The notes under the pieces: model-generated
The model's database searches: none
Told to the model about the DNA's origin: nothing
What the model saw: the letters and a program-made list of their open reading frames with translations, nothing else
In this document: positions 53,341 through 63,765 of the stretch, piece by piece
Layout: every line of letters begins with the position of its first letter
Numbering within the stretch: position 1 is the stretch's first letter
Made by a program: the position numbers and the translations under genes
From: Harmonia axyridis
Lineage: Eukaryota; Arthropoda; Insecta; Coleoptera; Coccinellidae
DNA: 64,000 nt
NCBI RefSeq assembly: GCF_914767665.1
Contig: NC_059502.1
Coordinates: 42,705,812-42,769,811 of the forward strand
Direction of reading: 5' to 3'

Positions 53341-56015
53341 AGTCCCTTATACCGAAGTGGTTTCCTTAGACACGTGTGTCAAGCTTTCGTCCCTGTGCAA
53401 TACGATGAGAAATGTTAGAATGAGAAACATTGAAGGAAATAACAAACAAATGAAATCAACATTAGAAGTCAGTCGTGCATTTGTGGTTACAGCAGCAATT
53501 GACCTTACCACGTGGGAGATTATAGCTACCTGCGTGACATCCGAGTCCAAGAAAATCAACAATGTGGAATGGCCTACTTGGATAAGTGTTGATTAAACAA
53601 AAAAAAAAATAAGAACAGTCCCTTATACCAAAGTGGTTTCCTTAGACACGTGTGTCAAGCTTTCGTCCCTGTGCAATACGATGAGAAGTGTTAGAATGAG
53701 AAACATTGAAGGAAATAACAAACAAATGAAATCAACAACAGAAGTCATTCGTGCATTTGTGGTTACAGCAGCAATTGACCTTACCACGTGGGAGCTTATA
53801 GCTACCTGCGTGACATCCGAGTCCAAGAAAATCAACAATGTGGAATGGCCTACTTGGATAAGTGTTGATTAAAAAAAAAAAAAAATAAGAACAGTCCCTT
53901 ATACCAAAGTTGTTCCCTTAGACACGTGTGTCAAGCTTTCGTCCCTGTGCAATACGATGAGAAGTGTTAGAATGAGAAACATTGAAGGAAATAACAAACA
54001 AATGAAATCAACAACAGAAGTCAGTCGTGCATTTGTGGTTACAGCAGCAATTGACCTTACCACGTGGGAGCTTATAGCTACCTGCGTGACATCCGAGTCC
54101 AAGAAAATCAACAATGTGGAACGGCTTACTTCGATAATTGTTCATTAAACAAAAAGAAGGGAATAAGAACAGTCCCTTATACCGAAGTGGTTTCCTTAGA
54201 CACGTGTGTCAAGCTTTCGTCCCTGTGCAATACGATGAGAAGTGTTAGAATGAGGAACATTGAAGGAAATAACAAAAAAATGAAATCAACAACTGAAGTC
54301 AGTCGTGCATTTGTGGTTACAGCAGCAATTGACCTTACCACGTGGGAGATTATAGCTACCTGCGTGACATCCGAGTCCAAGAAAATCAACAATGTGGAAC
54401 GGCTTACTTGGATAATTGTTCATTAAACAAAAAGAATTTAATAAGAACAGTCATTTATACCAAAGTCGTATCCTTAGACACGTGTGTCAAGCTTTCGTCC
54501 CTGTGCAATACGATGAAAAGTGATAGAATGAGAAACATTGAAGGAAATAACAAACAAATGAAATCAACAACAGAAGTCAGTCGTGCATTTGTGGTTACAG
54601 CAGCAATTGACCTCACCACGTTACAGATTATAGCTACCTGCGTGTCATCCGAGTCCAAGAAAATCAACAATGTGGAATGGCTTACTTGGATAATTGATCA
54701 TCATACAGAAAGAAGGGAATAAGAACAGTCCCTTATACCGATGTGGTTTCCATAGACACGTGTGTCAAGCTTTCGTCCCTGTGCAATACGATGAAAAGTG
54801 TTAGAATGAGAAACATTGAAGGAAATAACAAACAAATGAAATCAACATTAGAAGTCAGTCGTGCATTTGTGGTTAAAGCAGCAATTGACCTTACCACGTG
54901 GGAGATTATAGCTACCTGCGTGACATCCGAGTCCAAGAAAATCAACAATGTGGAATGGCTTACTTGGATAATTGATCATTATACAGAAAGAATAAAGTAA
55001 GAACAGTTCCTTATACCAAAGTGGTTTCCTTAGACACGTGTGTCAAGCTTTCGTCCCTGTGCAATACGATGAAAAGTGTTAGAATGAGAAACATTGAAGA
55101 AAATAACAAACGAATGAAATCAACAACAGAAGTCAGTCGTGCATTTGTGGTTACAGCAGCAATTGACCTTACCACGTGGGAGATTATAGCTACCTGCGTG
55201 ACATCCGAGTCCAAGAAAATCAACAATGTGGAATGGCTTATTTGGATAATTGTTCATTAAACAAAAAGAAGGGAATAAGAACAGTCCCTTATACCAAAGT
55301 GGTTTCCTTAGACACGCGTGTCAAGCTTTCGTCTCTGTGCAATACGATGAAAAGTGTTAGAATGAGAAACATTGAAGAAAATAACAAACGAATGAAATCA
55401 ACAACAGAAGTCAGTCGTGCATTTGTGGTTACAGCAGCGATTGACCTTACCACGTGGGAGATTACAGCTACCTGCGTGACATCCGAGACCAAGAAAATGA
55501 ACAATGTGGAACGGCTTACTTGGATAATTGTTCATTAACGAAAAGAAGGGAATAAGTACAGTCCCTTATACCAAAGTGGTTTCCTCAGACACGTGTGTCA
55601 AGCTTTCGTCCCTGTGCAATACGATGAAAAATGTTAGAATGAGAAACATAAGGGGAAATAACAAACAAATGAAATCAACAACAGAAGTCAGTCGTGCATT
55701 TGTGGTTACAGCAGCAATTGACCTTACCACGTAAAAGATAATAGCTACCTGCGTGTCATCCGAGTCCAAGAAAATCAACAATGTGGAATGGCTTACTTGG
55801 ATAATTGTTCATTAAACAAAAAGAAGGGAATAAGAACAGTCCCTTATACCAAAGTGGTTTCCTTAGACACGCGTGTCAAGCTTTCGTCCCTGTGCAATAC
55901 GATGAAAAGTGTTAGAATGAGAAACATTGAAGAAAATAACAAACGAATGAAATCAACAACAGAAGTCAGTCGTGCATTTGTGGTTACAGCAGCAATTGAC
56001 CTTACCACGTAAAAG

Positions 56016-56022
56016 ATAATAG
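56016..56022. repeat. Target site duplication ATAATAG, left of the P-type element
   Basis: ATAATAG at 56,016-56,022 is repeated at 63,766-63,772. The terminal C/G pair is ambiguous, so the duplication can be scored as 7, 8 or 9 bp; 8 bp is usual for the P superfamily. Removing the element and one copy rebuilds GATAATAGCTACCTGCG, as in the monomer exactly 278 bp upstream. Confidence 0.92.
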
Positions 56023-56045
56023 CATAGTATAAAGAAGGATAGTAA
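56023..56045 (+). repeat. Terminal inverted repeat, left, 23 bp
   Basis: It begins CATAGTATAAAGAAGGATAG and is identical over 23 bases to the reverse complement of 63,743-63,765; the next two bases differ. The CA...TG termini match the P family style. Confidence 0.95.
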
Positions 56046-57648
56046 GACAGTCCTAATGTTAAAGCGATTTGAAGCGATTTCGAGAGCCATCTGGTGTTCA
56101 CGTTGTAATACTGCAATAAAAATGGTCTGTAAAGTGGCGACCTCCAAAAAAAATGCAGTTATTTTAAGGAACTAATACTTTTCTGCCGGTACAAGAAGAT
56201 AGGAATGAAGTTTTCTATATTTTCGTATATCTACAGAACTGCAATCAACTCGAACAGACGTTATTGTAGACTTAACAATATGAAAGAAGACCGAGACAGT
56301 GGCGTGTATAGTCCATGTTATTGATTTCTTGATAAATAACGCTGTTGCTTTGTGTTCAGAATTTTTGTACAATGGCTGTAGCGAATGGTCATTTCGAAAT
56401 GTTCCTTCCAAGGTGAATTTCATTGATTTCATAAAGAGTTGACTATTTTTTCAATAAGGTTATTGTGCATTTCTGAAGAAAGATCCAATTTTCAGTGGGT
56501 TTTGCCATAGTATGGTTTTGCTTGCACAATAACCATTAATAATAATTTGTAGAATAAACAGACATTATGTCTCAGCTAAATTTTTCAATTTAAAATAATT
56601 CAGCTATCGGGGAATAAATAATAAAATAGTCTTTTCAAAATTCGTAGGTATTTATTATTTCGATAGAATACAGTTTGCAGGTATGGTAGGTAGTTAAATG
56701 AATGTTTATTCATGAAAAGAAAGTTTGACTAACTCACCCTTCGGGCTCGAGGGTTAATTTCTTCGAATGAATAAACATGTATAACTCACGTAATGTATAC
56801 AAAATTTTACCCCATTTGATGGGGATTCAAATGAACAGTTCCCAGAAATAACTATGAAATGAGATGAAAGGTACCGCTCCAATTTGTGATTGCTACGACA
56901 CTGGGTATTGGATTGTTAGCAATTGTCATAAAAAATATGATAGTCTTGGAGGAATTCAGTGGTGAATTAACTTTTTTTTTTAAATTACTGAATGGATTAA
57001 CGTCATTTTACCCTTGTTGCTGTGGATTGAATGATGTCGTTTTATGCGTCAAAATGGTATAAAAAATGAAATAATCCTTGAACAATCTATATTCTCACAT
57101 GTTTCCTATGCATTACTCTCTGTGGCTAAATGGATACTTATTATTTCATTGATCTTCACTACGAAAACTTTTTGAAACTCTCGAAAAATACCTCAGCCAG
57201 GTTGTTGAGCCGTGTTTATGCAGCTAACTTGCTAAGTTGAAAACAACCTACTTTGTGGAGCTAAATAATTTATTTGATACTCTGAATATTTTCATCTGAA
57301 CTTTGCAATCCTATGTATATAAAGCGATACCAATCTAATAATTCTGCCGATTTTCATTCAACAATAATGAATTAGGTCGCAATCATTGAATAGGGGTTCC
57401 GGAAGGCTGATTCATAAGCAGATCAAAGATTACATCTCTTTAATCTTTGAACCAGATGTTGGCGATAATATTTATGTAGCTATTTTTCAGAACAAATTGA
57501 TTCAGCTTTTCTCTCATTTCTTCTGCATCCTTCACGAATGATGATGCAACACTAAAATTATTTTTCTGCTGCATATTCTGCGAGTTAATTTGTTGGGTCA
57601 AGAAATGTTTAGATCATTCCGAACGTGAAAATTGGTCATTTTGGTTTT
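56046..57648. other. Non-coding left part of the transposon, 3' of the transposase
   Basis: About 1.6 kb of AT-rich DNA without a credible gene. On the minus strand, possible poly(A) signals for the transposase lie at 57,439-57,444 (ATTAAA) and 57,269-57,274 (AATAAA), 205 and 375 nt past the stop. A direct repeat GCGATTTGAA/GCGATTTCGA sits near the terminus at about 56,064-56,083. A short imperfect palindrome lies at 56,703-56,777. Confidence 0.6.
56703..56777. repeat. Imperfect palindrome, about 75 bp
   Basis: TGTTTATTCAT (56,703-56,713) is the exact reverse complement of ATGAATAAACA (56,767-56,777). Inside it, AAGAAA pairs with TTTCTT and AACTCACCCTT partly pairs with GAGGGTT. It may be a small hairpin remnant inside the transposon. 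Confidence 0.5.
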
Positions 57649-60600
57649 TCAATTATGCTGAAGAATTGTCAACTTCACATTATTTGTTGATTGCCTGGTT
57701 TTCATTTGGCTGGAAATATATTTGCAATATTTAAATATTTGTGTTCGTAATAATAACTCCAAAATATATTGTCTATGTTTCTCGCATATCATATTTGTTG
57801 CGAACCATTCCGGTAAATGGGTCTTTATATTTTTCACAAGTTTCCTTTTCAAATTTGACATTAATTTATGATTCAAATGTTTTCCTATATCTCTACTGAA
57901 ACAATCTAGAGCCCTTCTTGTGAATTCTCGTAATAACGATGTTGAAGTTCTCAAACCGGTTTCATACTTCAAATCATAATTTTTGAAAAAAATTAAAATC
58001 TCTCCTTCATTATCGAAATCCTTATCAGCTTCCAAACTGGTTTTACAGTCTTCACATTCGAAACGATCCAAACATTTTTTTACCAAATAACCGGCAAAAT
58101 ATATAACAGAACATTTTTCTAATGTTGCACTATCATTCAATTGGACCACAGAACCATCAGACGAACTGCTGGATGAATCCGTATCTGAAGATGAGGAGGA
58201 TTCTTCGACCACATTCAATAAAGCAAGGGCTTCATTGCCATCTGTTAGTAAAAAATTATCGTCATCATCTGGTTGTCCACCAGCATTGGCACTTCTAGGT
58301 GGCCTCATAAAATTTGTGACAATACTGATTTTGAAAGACGATCTAAAAGTTCGCACAGTAGGATTTCTGTTATATCCTCCTCTCTGACGATATACAGAAA
58401 ATTGATTTTCAAGTGGATCTTGAATCAGCCTTCCTGTAAACAAGAATTTGTAACCTTCATTTTTCTCATTAGTTGCAAATTGCTTTACCGCATTTATGGT
58501 TAAGAGAAAACCGTCGTAGCAATCAGGTCTGGTTAATTTGTCCTTTTTCCCAACTTTATACAGATTTTCCAAGACCTCGTAACCTTCATTTATGGCTGCT
58601 AAAACTTCAGGATTGGTATCGCTCAATACACGATTGCAAGGTTTTGTGGAATGCAAACGTGTGCTATTCAAAGCATCGAATAAATTATCCATAGTTTTCA
58701 CAAAGTGAGCAGTATTTTCAGCCGTAGGTGAGACAAGTTCACCTGTCCTGGAAGATGTCATAAGGGCAGCATAAACACTATGGCTCAACAACTGGGTTGC
58801 TAACTTAACGTTCATTTTTTGAAATGAGTTAGGGTTGAGATGTTTATCTGTGAGTTTCAACAAGGCTTTTCCGGTTGAGCTTTTTTTATCAATATCATAC
58901 ACTTGTTTTATATCTGAGAAGCAAATATATTTTTCATTCAATATCAAATTAGTGTTAATGAAATTATTTCTTACTGACTTAATGAGATGAGGGACATCAA
59001 AAAATGCGAAATATTTTCTTTCATTTAAATGGAAGTATGGTTTCGTTTTTTCAACTCCCAATTGTTTAAACATTTTTTTGTTTGTACTTGACAAATCGCA
59101 AACTATGCCTATCGTGTCTAGTTTTGATCCACGAAGTTTTTCCAAAGCCTTCTTAATGATGAGCAATAAGGATTCGCATGACACCCCATCATCCGATACA
59201 AAAAATGCAATAGGAATTTTCCATGTGCTGTATATTCCCCTTATCATCAATACAAGAGCCTGGCTTGCAGGAGAAGATTTTCTACCGAATTCTCCCAGAT
59301 CTTCAAAACCTTCTATCATGTCCGTGTGTTTATTATAATCTATATTCCTCTTTATGCTCATTTCATCGAACATGAGAATACATTTTTTTTCACGAGGCAT
59401 CATGGAATCTGCCTTCAATGACAATTGTAAAAAATTTTTTTTATTGAACCCAGGTTTGCAATTGAAATTATTTATCCATGATTTCAGAGTTGAAATCCCT
59501 GGTAAATTAATTCCTTTTTGCCGTAAATATCTATAAGTTTTAGGGCCCCTATAAAAGAGGGATAAGGCAACCCGTTTCTCGCTTGCTTGCCATGGGGATT
59601 TCGCCCTATGACGTACCTGCATATTTATTAAAGATTTTGCGAAACCGGTTATAGATGCTTCTCCAAATGTTTTTGTATGATGTTCAGCATTCATAATTTT
59701 CTTTTTAGCATTTCTCAATTGCACCTTCGTGTTATTGAGTTTTTTCCTGCTGTTCTCCAATTCAAGTCTCAGCCGTTTGTTCTCCTCTTCCAATAAACGA
59801 TTTTTCTTTTCACTTCCAATTGACTTCGTTGGAAGATTATAAAGATCTCTGAGCCAATTTTCATCCTCCTGTTCATGAAGAGAACCATCTGAAGAAATTA
59901 GATCAATCTCCATGTGATAATTTCGGCCACTTGAATACTTTTTTGACGGGCCCGGATATGTTTTTGTAACCGGGACAACATTCATGTGCGCTATTGGATT
60001 ATCCGAATTTTCCGTATCTGACTCACTTCCTGAGCTTTCATCGCTGATATAGCGGAATGGCTCAGCATTTAGCGGCAATTTGGTCGATTGGGTGAATATT
60101 TCATTGAAATGTTTGCTACATATCAGCTTTCTTTTCAATGAATTTGGGCTCAAATCAGCCAAAACAGCATTACCTGAAACCGCAAAATTATTATATTATT
60201 AAATACGGACATGAGTAGTTTCAACTTTTGTAAAAACTGTTGTGTCATAGTTCTGAATTATATAATTTATTGGTATACAGGTAGTCTGTAAAAAGATGGA
60301 ATTCGTAATAATTGAGGCCTATATTGTTGTTGTCCCATTTTCATATCTATATTATCATTATTATAAAATGCGAAGGAAAGAAAATATATCGGGAAAATCA
60401 GATGGCTTTGATAATATGAAAATCATGCGATGATCTTATCTACATAGTGCTTCACAATATGTTGAGTTATATTACTCAGTATTCTTCAGAACCCGAAAAA
60501 AATTAACCCGTCAACTCCTACACCTTCTGAAGGCTGCAGTATCATAGTATTATAATATTTAAATGGTTGATGATTAAAATAAAAACCATGGAGACGAGAG

Positions 60601-61354
60601 GAAAAATGAACGAATGGGAGTTTTTTGGAGAAAAGTCAACGTGAATGGAGAGAATTTATGAGAAGTCATCCAGTCATCCAGTCATCCAATTGATAACTAA
60701 TGAATATTGAAGATATTGAGAAGCTAAAATAGAATGCAGTTTTGTGAAAAGTACGCTGGCTGGAAAAATTAGATACCTACGAGAAATTTCTAAAATAATA
60801 AATATTTCGAGAAAGTACAAGCGTGAATCGAAATATAGAGAACCAAATCGAGAAGAAATAGGAGGACAAATCAAGTGAAAACATAAACTGTAAAGTTTTT
60901 CTGGCGGACAATCCAAAATTAGATTTTTTATTAATTATTGATTCTGATAAAAAAAATTGAATAAAAATTCAACATCAAATTGAATTAAACAATTTAAATA
61001 GAACAGGAATCATAACAATATATACCATATAGTATACATATACACATTGATGTGTTTCAAAAAAAATAATAATATATACTACGGCTGTATTTTGAAAGAG
61101 TGGATTATTTCGAAAAAAAAATTATATGAAGGAATCAACTCCCAAATACCTTCGCATTTATTCACAGACACTCTGTATACTCTTCCGTCTTCCCTGGAAA
61201 ATAATAAATTCAGAAAGATAGATAACTCACCTGAGTTTATAATCCAAGTTTTACATCTAGCAGCGTCCCTCACCGGAAATTGGTACATCTTAATTGAAGA
61301 ATCTGATCTCTTACTTAGTCCACAGTTGTAATAAACACACTTATTACCTGCCAT
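57649..61354 (-). CDS. THAP-domain P-type transposase, two or more exons, about 882 aa
   Basis: Exon 1 (61,354-61,231) starts ATG GCA GGT, encodes 41 residues plus one base, and ends at a good donor (CTCAG/GTGAGT). Exon 2 (60,173-57,649) begins after TTTCAG and restores the frame through a split Gly codon. The join completes a THAP zinc finger: Cys6, Cys11, Pro27, Trp37, Cys60, His63, then LxxAxP ending at Pro80. An acidic Ser-rich stretch follows, then a coiled coil (about 164-204), as in P transposases that oligomerize. RNase H-fold acids fit the family: Asp311 (MFDEMS), Asp401 (VCDLSS) and the DPLE motif Asp627/Glu630. A DVPHLIKS motif is at about 434-441. An Asp/Ser-rich acidic region lies near 677-714. 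There is no internal stop or frameshift. Length is close to THAP9 and Drosophila P transposase. The reaction would be cut-and-paste transposition in the nucleus. A domesticated host gene is less likely, because ends and target duplication are intact. Confidence 0.9.
60174..61230 (-). other. Transposase intron, 1,057 bp
   Basis: It is bounded on the minus strand by GTGAGT and TTTCAG. It is AT-rich with only chance ORFs. It splits the THAP domain between its CxxxxC and CxxH halves. A CATAGTAT motif like the transposon tip is at 60,543-60,550. Retention of this intron would end the protein soon after the first half-finger. Confidence 0.8.
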
Positions 61355-61356
61355 TT

Positions 61357-61730
61357 CTGAAATATTGAGAACATATATGGTACGGTATGAAATTATCATC
61401 AGTAAAAGCATATAGTAGTATATGAGTATAGCATAGTATATTATATACTATGATAAAAGTATGGATTTTCCTATACAGATTATCGCACTGCACTGGTGTT
61501 ATATGGATATGCTAATTTTAAATTGTTTATGCAGGGCTAATAATCTGAAGGTACTAGAAATCATATATCTATTAATTCAGTATTTCAAGTTGGAATCAAT
61601 TATATATTGTCGAAAATCAAATGAAGTGCACTCACCTTCAAATAAAATACGTTCTTGTCCAGAATTTTCCAATGAAGACTGAAATGAAGTCGAACGGAGC
61701 TCACAAAAATACACTTCAACCATAGTATAA
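61357..61730 (-). other. Possible upstream exon and intron of the transposase gene
   Basis: A 3' splice-like ATATTTCAG ends 2 bases before the MAG start codon. Upstream, GAAG/GTGAGT at 61,636/61,635 makes a strong donor. Splicing 61,636 to 61,356 joins an ATG at 61,721-61,723 in frame through 29 codons and one Glu to MAGNKC. So the gene may have a three-exon form with a 30-residue N-terminal extension, or this may be an untranslated exon. THAP fingers are usually at the extreme N-terminus, which favours the shorter start. Confidence 0.45.
61432..61452. repeat. Internal palindrome built from transposon-end sequence
   Basis: CATAGTATA (61,432-61,440) and TATACTATG (61,444-61,452) are perfect inverted copies around TTA. 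Each arm equals the outermost 9 bases of the terminal inverted repeat. Confidence 0.8.
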
Positions 61731-61741
61731 AGAATACTATG
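61721..61741. repeat. Internal copy of the transposon tip, 14 bp, within a palindrome
   Basis: CATAGTATAAAGAA at 61,721-61,734 equals the first 14 bases of the terminal repeat. With the following TACTATG it forms CATAGTAT...ATACTATG. The candidate upstream ATG lies inside it. Confidence 0.8.
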
Positions 61742-61779
61742 CTTCAACACAATATGCAAAGTAAAACACACAAATGAAA

Positions 61780-61815
61780 GAATACTTCAGTCGGCAGCAA
61801 ATTTATATTTAAGCA
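61780..61815 (-). promoter_or_regulatory. Candidate transposase promoter (TATA-like)
   Basis: On the minus strand AAATATAAATTT lies at about 61,803-61,814, some 80 bp upstream of the possible upstream exon ATG. Position relative to the exon is plausible, but the region is AT-rich throughout and the call is weak. Confidence 0.3.
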
Positions 61816-61884
61816 CAAAATTCGAAGAATGCGATGTTATTATCTTGAACAGGTACTTGGAATTCAACCCCTTTTTTCATTTTA

Positions 61885-62223
61885 CCAAGAGCTAATTAAG
61901 GTCATTAAAACTAACTTAAAGAAGGGTTGAATTCTTGGTAACTATCAAAAACTGAAATATTTACAATTGAAACTTTCACCATGATTATTTACGATATCCA
62001 AGAGCTAATTAAGGTCATTAAAATAAACTTAAAGAAGGGTTGAATTCCTGGAAACTATCAAAAACTGAAATATTTACAATTGAAACTTTCACCATGATTA
62101 TTTACGATATCCAAGAGCTAATTAAGGTCATTAAAACAAATTTAAAGAAGGGTTGAATTCCTGGAAACTATCAAAAACTGAAATATTTACAATTGAAACT
62201 TTCACCATGATTATTTACGATAT
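61885..62223. repeat. Tandem repeat, three copies of 113 bp
   Basis: CCAAGAGCTAATTAAGGTC begins at 61,885, 61,998 and 62,111, and each copy ends in a TTTACGATAT-like stretch. The copies differ at a few bases. They sit directly upstream of the transposase promoter region. Confidence 0.92.
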
Positions 62224-62423
62224 ACCTTCTTGATATTTTCTAGGAAATTTTAGAAAAATGAAGATTGTTGAGTTATATTCAAAAAGATTGTCAATGATTC
62301 TGATTTTATGATATTATCATAGAATACTATTATATTATTCACAGAGACTCATTTCATACACAAGGATTCAGATTGACAAAAACTTCTGCTATATAAATGA
62401 ATGAATAAATGAATATTTTATTT

Positions 62424-62650
62424 GATACTAGCTGTGCCCGCGGTTTCACCTGCGTTGGGATTCGTATTTTTCGATTTTTTTTACTTCTGGAGGGCGTATG
62501 AAAATGACCTATACCAGATTTTAAGTTGGATCTTCAGGAACACAACTGTGAAAACCGCATAAAATTCTGTGCTGTAGTTTCTGCGTGATGCGCAAACGAA
62601 TTTACATACAGACAAAAAGACAGACAGACAGACAGACAAAAAATTTAAAA
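62424..62650 (+). mobile_element. Remnant resembling an insect non-LTR (RTE-like) or SINE 3' tail
   Basis: It opens ACTAGCTGTGCCCGCGG, continues through TTTCTGCGTGATGCGCAAAC, and ends in a (GACA)n run and A-rich DNA. This pattern, known to me from insect RTE-like and associated short elements, includes no coding part here. Family assignment is from memory of sequence style and needs a repeat-library search. Confidence 0.4.
62619..62638 (+). repeat. (GACA)5 microsatellite
   Basis: Five perfect GACA units, preceded by an ACAGACAAAAA variant. Such runs are common at the 3' ends of insect non-LTR remnants. Confidence 0.9.
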
Positions 62651-62874
62651 ATGGTTGTTCTGCCTTCTAATACTCATATAAGATCTCCCAGCATTGGTTT
62701 TCTTCAAATATCTCTCATGTACAGACGTCGGACCCCTTACAATTTTATTATATATCAAGATTTGATTTATTATTTGTCTGTTCGAATCACATTTTATTAT
62801 CGAAGGGAAAATGTCCGGAATTGCATAATCAAATTGCTTCTTTTACGTAAAATACATGTGCATGTATTAGGAAT

Positions 62875-63030
62875 TAGTACCCTGACGACCGAGCTTTGCC
62901 CGGTGTTCTCATTTGGAAAGGCTATCATAAATAGTTATCAAATAAGTTTTTTTTTTAATGATGTTTTTCAAAACACCATCCCAATACCAAATTTCATCCA
63001 AATCATTATGGGCGTTTTGGATATACGCAA
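62875..63030 (+). mobile_element. Second degenerate non-LTR-like remnant
   Basis: It includes GACGACCGAGCTTTGCCCGG near the start and CCAAATTTCATCCAAATC near 62,985, motifs that recur in insect RTE-like 3' regions. It has no ORF of its own. The open frame running across 62,585-63,229 is a chance reading through both remnants. Confidence 0.35.
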
Positions 63031-63742
63031 AATGTATGAAATTGTGCCATATTATATATTATGTTTATGTAAATATAACGAAAACTCACCATACCAATCG
63101 GTTTTATTTATTTATTTTCCTTATAACAACATGAAAGTCAAATGTACATGTAAGTTACAAATGTATGGAAATATTTCATTTTTCATAAAATTTCCAAAGA
63201 GCCCACACATGACATATATTTACATTTGAAAGTTTGGTAGTTTGCAGCCAAAGGGTTGTAGGAAAAAAACATTTTATTATCAAAAACTGGAGAAAATTAA
63301 TAATCGATTAACGGGTTTACGCATTTTTATTCTCAGTTATTGGTTGAAGAAAATGAATTTTATTCCAGACTAACGCCGAAACAAAGTATATACAATATAC
63401 ATACATGCGAATAATACCAGAATTGAGAAAACAATCAATCATTAATTTTTCGATATAATCACGTTCGAAAAAACTTGAAGAGGCGATTCAAATCCGCCCA
63501 ACTTTAGTATCCGCCACTGGTTTAGATTCCAGGGTAGATTTAAAATACAGTGACATCTATATCTATTGGGTCAGCACCATCTGTTATCGAGGTACGTCTT
63601 GTCCGAAACCTAAGTATGTACCAGAATCAAGCTACGACATGCTTCGTCCTGAAATAAGCTAAGACGTGCACTGGATGGCAAATCCCCAGCGACATCTATT
63701 GGTGCACTCCACGCCGTCAAATTTTAACCCCGTATGGTTGGA
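63031..63742. other. Non-coding right end of the transposon
   Basis: About 0.7 kb of AT-rich then mixed DNA up to the terminal repeat. ACATCTATTGG-type motifs occur at about 63,552-63,570 and 63,692-63,702. I see no gene. Confidence 0.5.
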
Positions 63743-63765
63743 TTACTATCCTTCTTTATACTATG
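63743..63765 (-). repeat. Terminal inverted repeat, right, 23 bp
   Basis: It is the reverse complement of 56,023-56,045 over 23 bases and ends CTTTATACTATG. ATAATAG follows at 63,766-63,772. Confidence 0.95.

Larger units (their letters stand above)
48096..56022 (+). repeat. Satellite array, right arm continued, about 28 monomers
   Basis: The 278-bp satellite resumes in mid-monomer after the retrotransposon and runs to the P-type transposon in the same orientation as 27,828-39,407. A 6-bp deletion at 48,361 (CAGATTACCTGCG for CAGATTATAGCTACCTGCG) and the 109-bp deletion at about 49,551 are landmarks. From 51,100 to 54,000 many monomers have A-rich linkers and steps of 276-277 bp. From 54,400 to 56,022 the monomers resemble left-arm classes in reverse complement. 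Confidence 0.97.
56023..63765 (-). mobile_element. P-superfamily DNA transposon, full length, 7,743 bp
   Basis: Both ends carry a 23-bp perfect inverted repeat starting CATAGTATAAAGAAGGATAG, flanked by a short target duplication in satellite DNA. Inside is one spliced transposase gene read right to left, with a THAP zinc finger, coiled coil and RNase H-like catalytic acids. The element is longer than Drosophila P (2.9 kb). The extra length is non-coding: about 1.6 kb after the gene, a 1-kb intron and about 2.4 kb before it, the last holding tandem repeats and non-LTR-like remnants. Intact ends, duplication and ORF suggest an autonomous copy; activity is inferred, not shown. Confidence 0.93.

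Noticed and set aside
60160..60162. TTG as the transposase start
   Set aside because: It is not an ATG. The frame is open upstream to a TTTCAG acceptor, and only splicing to 61,231 supplies the missing half of the THAP finger.
60674..60916. 80-codon ORF within the transposase intron
   Set aside because: It lies between well-supported splice sites, is AT-rich and has no recognizable features.
62585..63229. 214-codon ORF in the right part of the transposon
   Set aside because: It reads through a (GACA)n run and two degenerate non-LTR-like remnants, with AT-biased composition and no domain.
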